DNA of 64,000 nt, taken from Gp13-AA77 sp036521995. GTDB lineage: Bacteria; Acidobacteriota; Terriglobia; UBA7540. The position numbers were made by a program, and so were the translations under genes. The notes beneath the pieces were generated by a model. It was not told the DNA's origin, searched no databases, and worked only from the letters and a program-made list of their open reading frames with translations. The stretch is from assembly GCA_036521995.1 (NCBI GenBank), contig DATDGR010000181.1, positions 1 through 64,000 of the forward strand. Direction: 5' to 3'. Numbering within the stretch: the stretch's first letter is position 1; the number at the start of each line of letters is the position of its first letter. Shown here in pieces: positions 61,016 through 64,000 of this stretch.

Positions 61016-62428
61016 ATGGCGAGCCACTATGACGCTGTCATCATCGGGACCGGACAAGCCGGACCGCCCTTGGCGGGGCGCCTGACGGGCGCCGGAATGA
61101 AGGTCGCCATCATCGAGCGCAAGTTGTTCGGCGGCACCTGCGTGAACACGGGATGCATTCCCACCAAGACCATGGTGGCGAGCGCCCACGCGGCCCACCT
61201 GGCGCGCCGGGCCGCTGACTTCGGGGTTCGGATCGGCGGGCCCATCAGGGTTGACATGAAGCAAGTTAAAGCCCGCAAAGACGGCGTGTCGGGCGAATCG
61301 AGAACCGGCGTGGAGTCCTGGCTGAAGGGCATGGAGAACTGCACCGTCTACGAAGGGCAGGCCCGCTTCGAGTCCCCGCGTGAAGTCAGCGTCGGTTCCT
61401 CCCGGCTCAGTGCGGAGCGCATTTTCATCAATGTCGGAGGCCGCGCGCGGGTGCCGGCCATGCCGGGCCTCGATCGGGTGCAGGCCTTTACGAACAGCTC
61501 GATGATGGCGGTGGATTTCCTGCCGCGCCACTTCGTGATTGTGGGCGGCAGCTACATCGGGCTGGAGTTCGGGCAGATGTTTCGTCGCTTCGGCAGCGAG
61601 GTCACCATCGTGGAAAAGGGATCCCGCCTGATCCCCCGCGAGGACGAGGATGTCTCAACCGCCGTGAAGGAGATCCTGGAACAAGAGGGCGTGCGAATAC
61701 GCCTCAACGCCGAATGCATTCACTTCGACCGTCGCGGCGAGGAATCCATTGTAGGCCTCGATTGCACGGACGGCGACCGCGAGGTGAGCGGGTCTCACGT
61801 GCTGCTGGCGATCGGACGGCGCCCGAATACCGATGATCTGGGCCTGGAACAGGCCGGCGTCGCGACCGACCAGAACGGCTATATCACCGTTGACGATCAA
61901 TTGCGAACCAATGTGCCAGGCATCTGGGCGCTCGGTGACTGTAACGGCAAAGGCGGCTTTACCCACACCTCGTATAACGATTTCGAAATTGTGGCGGGCA
62001 ACCTTCTGGATAACGATCCGCGCCGGCTGAGCGACCGCATCCGTGCCTACGCCCTCTACATCGACCCGCCGCTCGGCCGCGCCGGTATGACGGAAAGTGA
62101 GGTGCGGCGCTCCGGCCGGCCGGCGATGGTGGGCGAGCGTCCCATGACCCGCGTGGGCCGCGCGGTCGAGAAGGGCGAAACCGAGGGCTTCATGAAGATT
62201 TGGGTGGACGCCGAAACCAAAGCGATCCTGGGTGGAGTCATTCTGGGCACCGGCGGCGACGAGGCCATTCACTGCATCCTGGACGTGATGTACACCAAGT
62301 CGCCTTACACCGTGCTGCAGCGGGCGATGCACATTCACCCTACGGTTTCCGAGCTGATTCCAACCATCCTGGGCGAGTTGAAGCCGCTGGCGGCCATGGC
62401 CGTCTCGTCCGCGGGGAGCCAGAAGTGA
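61016..62428 (+). CDS. Mercuric-reductase/lipoamide-dehydrogenase-like flavoprotein
   Basis: FAD-dependent pyridine nucleotide-disulfide oxidoreductase of class I, 470 residues. FAD-binding start YDAVIIGTGQAGPPLAGRL; redox disulfide in KLFGGTCVNTGCIPTKTMV near residues 39-51; NAD(P)-binding HFVIVGGSYIGLEFGQMF; second FAD motif NVPGIWALGDCNGKGGF; and the His-Glu dyad in HIHPTVSELIPTI. There is no N-terminal heavy-metal domain and no C-terminal Cys pair, so true mercury reduction is unlikely. The short opening KDGVSGESRTGVESWL replaces the usual segment. Substrate unknown. Its stop overlaps the next start (GTGA). Confidence 0.92.
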   Translation: MASHYDAVIIGTGQAGPPLAGRLTGAGMKVAIIERKLFGGTCVNTGCIPTKTMVASAHAAHLARRAADFGVRIGGPIRVDMKQVKARKDGVSGESRTGVESWLKGMENCTVYEGQARFESPREVSVGSSRLSAERIFINVGGRARVPAMPGLDRVQAFTNSSMMAVDFLPRHFVIVGGSYIGLEFGQMFRRFGSEVTIVEKGSRLIPREDEDVSTAVKEILEQEGVRIRLNAECIHFDRRGEESIVGLDCTDGDREVSGSHVLLAIGRRPNTDDLGLEQAGVATDQNGYITVDDQLRTNVPGIWALGDCNGKGGFTHTSYNDFEIVAGNLLDNDPRRLSDRIRAYALYIDPPLGRAGMTESEVRRSGRPAMVGERPMTRVGRAVEKGETEGFMKIWVDAETKAILGGVILGTGGDEAIHCILDVMYTKSPYTVLQRAMHIHPTVSELIPTILGELKPLAAMAVSSAGSQK

Positions 62429-63099
62429 ATACTCGTCCGTCAGTGGTGGTCAGCCGGCAGCCGGCGCACCAGCACCAGGCGCTGATCGCGGGTCCGCTGC
62501 GGCGCCTTCGCCGGGCGGAGCTTCCCGTCGACACGGTGGAGCTGGCGCGCTACCTAGTTGGCAAGACGCTGGTTCACGATCTCGAAGCCGGCCGGCGGAG
62601 CGGGCGCATTGTCGAGACCGAAGCCTACGTGGTGGGGGACGCCGCCGCTCACGCCTTTCGTGGTCTCACGCCGCGCAACCGGTCGCTCTTCCTAGAGCGC
62701 GGGCACGCCTACGTCTACTTCGCTTACGGTTGCTGGTTCATGATGAACGTCTCGGGCGAGCACGCGGGGATTGGCGCAGGCGTCCTGCTGCGCGCCCTGG
62801 AACCTCTGAACGGCCGGCGGGCGGAGGGTCCGCAGTCGGGACGAACGGCCGGTCGAGCGCAACCCCTCGATCTGGCGCGCGGTCCGGGGCGGCTCGCCCG
62901 CTGGATGCAAATCGACCGGCGGCAGGACGGCCTGGACCTATGCGGTGGCGGGCCACTGTGGCTGGGAACGGCGGCGCGGCCGGTGGGGCCGATCGGCGCC
63001 AGCGTACGCATCGGGATTACGCGCGAAGCCCATCGAGTGCTGCGCTTTTATGAGCGAGGCAATGATTGTGTGAGCGGGCCGAGGAGCCTACGCACATAG
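62425..63099 (+). CDS. mpg: 3-methyladenine DNA glycosylase (Mpg/AAG family)
   Basis: Base-excision repair enzyme removing alkylated purines. GTG 62425 overlaps the previous TGA (GTGA), so translation is coupled with the flavoprotein gene; the open frame further upstream is antifunctional sequence inside that gene. Family marks: ARYLVGKTLVHDL, RIVETEAYVVGDAAAHAFRG with the catalytic Glu in ETEAY, LTPRNRSLFLERGHAYVYFA, YGCWFMMNVSGEHAG, and ARGPGRLARWMQID. At 224 residues the length is standard. The pairing of a flavoprotein with a glycosylase has no known meaning. Confidence 0.93.
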   Translation: MNTRPSVVVSRQPAHQHQALIAGPLRRLRRAELPVDTVELARYLVGKTLVHDLEAGRRSGRIVETEAYVVGDAAAHAFRGLTPRNRSLFLERGHAYVYFAYGCWFMMNVSGEHAGIGAGVLLRALEPLNGRRAEGPQSGRTAGRAQPLDLARGPGRLARWMQIDRRQDGLDLCGGGPLWLGTAARPVGPIGASVRIGITREAHRVLRFYERGNDCVSGPRSLRT

Positions 63100-63114
63100 C
63101 CTAGAGCAACGCGC

Positions 63115-64000
63115 TCATCGGGCGCGTTTCTTGCCGGCAGGCTTGAGCAGTTTCTTCACTTCCTCGGCAATCAGATCGCCCATGCGCGCGGTGCCGACCG
63201 GGCGCTGGCGGCCCGGGATCTCCGGAGTGCGAGTGCCGCGCTTCAGGACCTTCTCCACTGCGGCTTCGACCGCCTTGGCCTCAGTCTCCATGCGGAACGA
63301 GTAACGCAGCATCAGGGCGGCGCTCAGGATGGCCGCGACGGGGTTGGCGCGATTGCGCCCGGCGATGTCGGGCGCCGAGCCGTGGACCGGCTCATAGAGC
63401 GCCTGGTGCTCGCCCAGGCTGGCTGAAGGCAGGAAGCCAATCGAGCCCGTCAGCACGCCGGATTCATCGCTCAGGATGTCGCCAAACATGTTGGTGGTCA
63501 GAATCACGTCGAAGGAGGTAGGTCGCTCGACCAGAGCCAGGGCGCAGCTATCGATGTACTGATGACTGAGCTCCACGTCTGGATACGCCCGCGCCACCCG
63601 CTCCACCACTTCGCGCCAGAGGCGTGAGCTCTCCAGCACATTGGCCTTGTCAACGGAGGTCACTTTCTTGCGGCGGTCGCGAGCGAGTTGGAAGGCGCGA
63701 TGGGCGATCCGTTCCACTTCCCGTTCGCGGTAGATCTCCGTGTTCACGCCCATCCGCTCTCCATCCTTGGCGAAGATGCCACGCGGATTCCCGAAGTAGA
63801 TGCCGCCCGAAAGCTCGCGCACGATCAGCAGATCCGTGCCGCGCACGCGGTCCGGCTTGAGCGCGGAGAAAGGGACCATGCTGTCGAGCACGCGTGCCGG
63901 CCGCAGGTTGGCATACAGTCCTAGCCTCTGGCGCAGGAGCAGCAGACCGGCTTCAGGACGGGCCTCCGGCCGCTTGGAGTCCCATTGCGGGCCGCCCACC
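63115..64000 (-). CDS. leuB: 3-isopropylmalate dehydrogenase LeuB, N-terminus beyond window
   Basis: Oxidises and decarboxylates 3-isopropylmalate in leucine synthesis. The frame is open at the right edge; about 60 N-terminal residues are missing. Visible motifs: GGPQWDSKRPEARPEAGLL, LGLYANLRPARV, RELSGGIYFGNPRG, KKVTSVDKANVLESSRLWRE, HQYIDSCALALVERPTSFDV, NMFGDILSDESGVLTGSIGF, and YEPVHGSAPDIAGRNRANP. These are enough to separate LeuB from isocitrate dehydrogenase (leucine-type GPKWD/GGPQWD and HGSAPDIAG). It converges on the glycosylase gene with 15 bases between the stops. Confidence 0.96.
   Translation of the reverse strand, partial: VGGPQWDSKRPEARPEAGLLLLRQRLGLYANLRPARVLDSMVPFSALKPDRVRGTDLLIVRELSGGIYFGNPRGIFAKDGERMGVNTEIYREREVERIAHRAFQLARDRRKKVTSVDKANVLESSRLWREVVERVARAYPDVELSHQYIDSCALALVERPTSFDVILTTNMFGDILSDESGVLTGSIGFLPSASLGEHQALYEPVHGSAPDIAGRNRANPVAAILSAALMLRYSFRMETEAKAVEAAVEKVLKRGTRTPEIPGRQRPVGTARMGDLIAEEVKKLLKPAGKKRAR

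Noticed and set aside
61016..62428. Mercury-resistance (mer) operon
   Set aside because: The flavoprotein lacks the metal-binding N-domain and C-terminal Cys pair, and no merR, merT or merP gene is near.

Overview
The window reads as a GC-rich chromosomal segment of an Acidobacteriota bacterium, probably Terriglobia-like or Bryobacterales-like. This is an inference from gene content: a large carboxypeptidase-regulatory-domain TonB-dependent receptor next to a TPR protein and an ASPIC/UnbV FG-GAP protein; small proteins with the N-terminal ANRANALKSTGPRS signature; a C-terminal LALGA...WRR sorting tail; Tat-exported Gfo/Idh/MocA and TIM-barrel proteins; and many short dispersed repeats. It is not phage or plasmid overall. 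It is ordinary chromosome with one nested insertion-sequence scar and several decayed genes.

Layout. 1-2.5 kb: tldD (cut by the window edge) and a repeat-rich hypothetical gene. 2.8-8.4 kb: a secreted seven-repeat beta-propeller protein, a MetE-C-like methyltransferase, msrB, and a secreted clan-A glycoside hydrolase. 8.4-16.7 kb: housekeeping genes rfaE2, mfd (with a REP-like insert inside the coding sequence), a SurA-like foldase, a YhaM-like nuclease, a BlaI-type repressor and a FabZ-like dehydratase. 16.7-30.6 kb: a probable glucuronoxylan locus with GH67 alpha-glucuronidase, a XylR-type regulator, a TonB receptor, a seven-haem lipoprotein cytochrome, a TPR protein and an ASPIC/UnbV protein. 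30.3-31.7 kb: an APC permease whose 3' end is overlapped by the ASPIC reading frame. 32.0-34.3 kb: an IS630-family element whose transposase is split by a second, unrelated IS630-family element. 34.3-38.4 kb: gene fragments, a GH43 arabinanase, a secreted protein with a C-terminal sorting tail, and a frameshifted membrane protein. 38.65 kb: tRNA-Phe. 38.8-49.8 kb: ftsK, a decayed repeat-family gene, a broken DUF433/DUF5615 pair, oligopeptidase B, uppP, RNase J and a TgpA-like transglutaminase. 49.9-58.0 kb: a leftward run with a Gfo/Idh/MocA oxidoreductase, a SYLF protein, a NYN-LOTUS protein, and an amidohydrolase/SIS/TIM-barrel operon. 58.2-64 kb: an ECF sigma factor with its anti-sigma protein, a REP-like inverted pair, two small genes, tandem repeats, a MerA-like flavoprotein, 3-methyladenine glycosylase and leuB (cut by the edge).

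The most unusual material is non-coding. A 12-base core (CCGGTCAATGAG), part of a longer repeat related to a KAGM...LPVNEN reading frame, occurs five times by my reading. Each copy is intergenic and points the same way as the gene just downstream. A pair of inverted hairpins near 59.7 kb shows a compensatory stem change. A 95-base tandem repeat precedes the flavoprotein gene. The nested IS630 arrangement can be resolved to the base: taking out the inner element restores an uninterrupted transposase frame. All functional calls are made by reading motifs; no database search was run.
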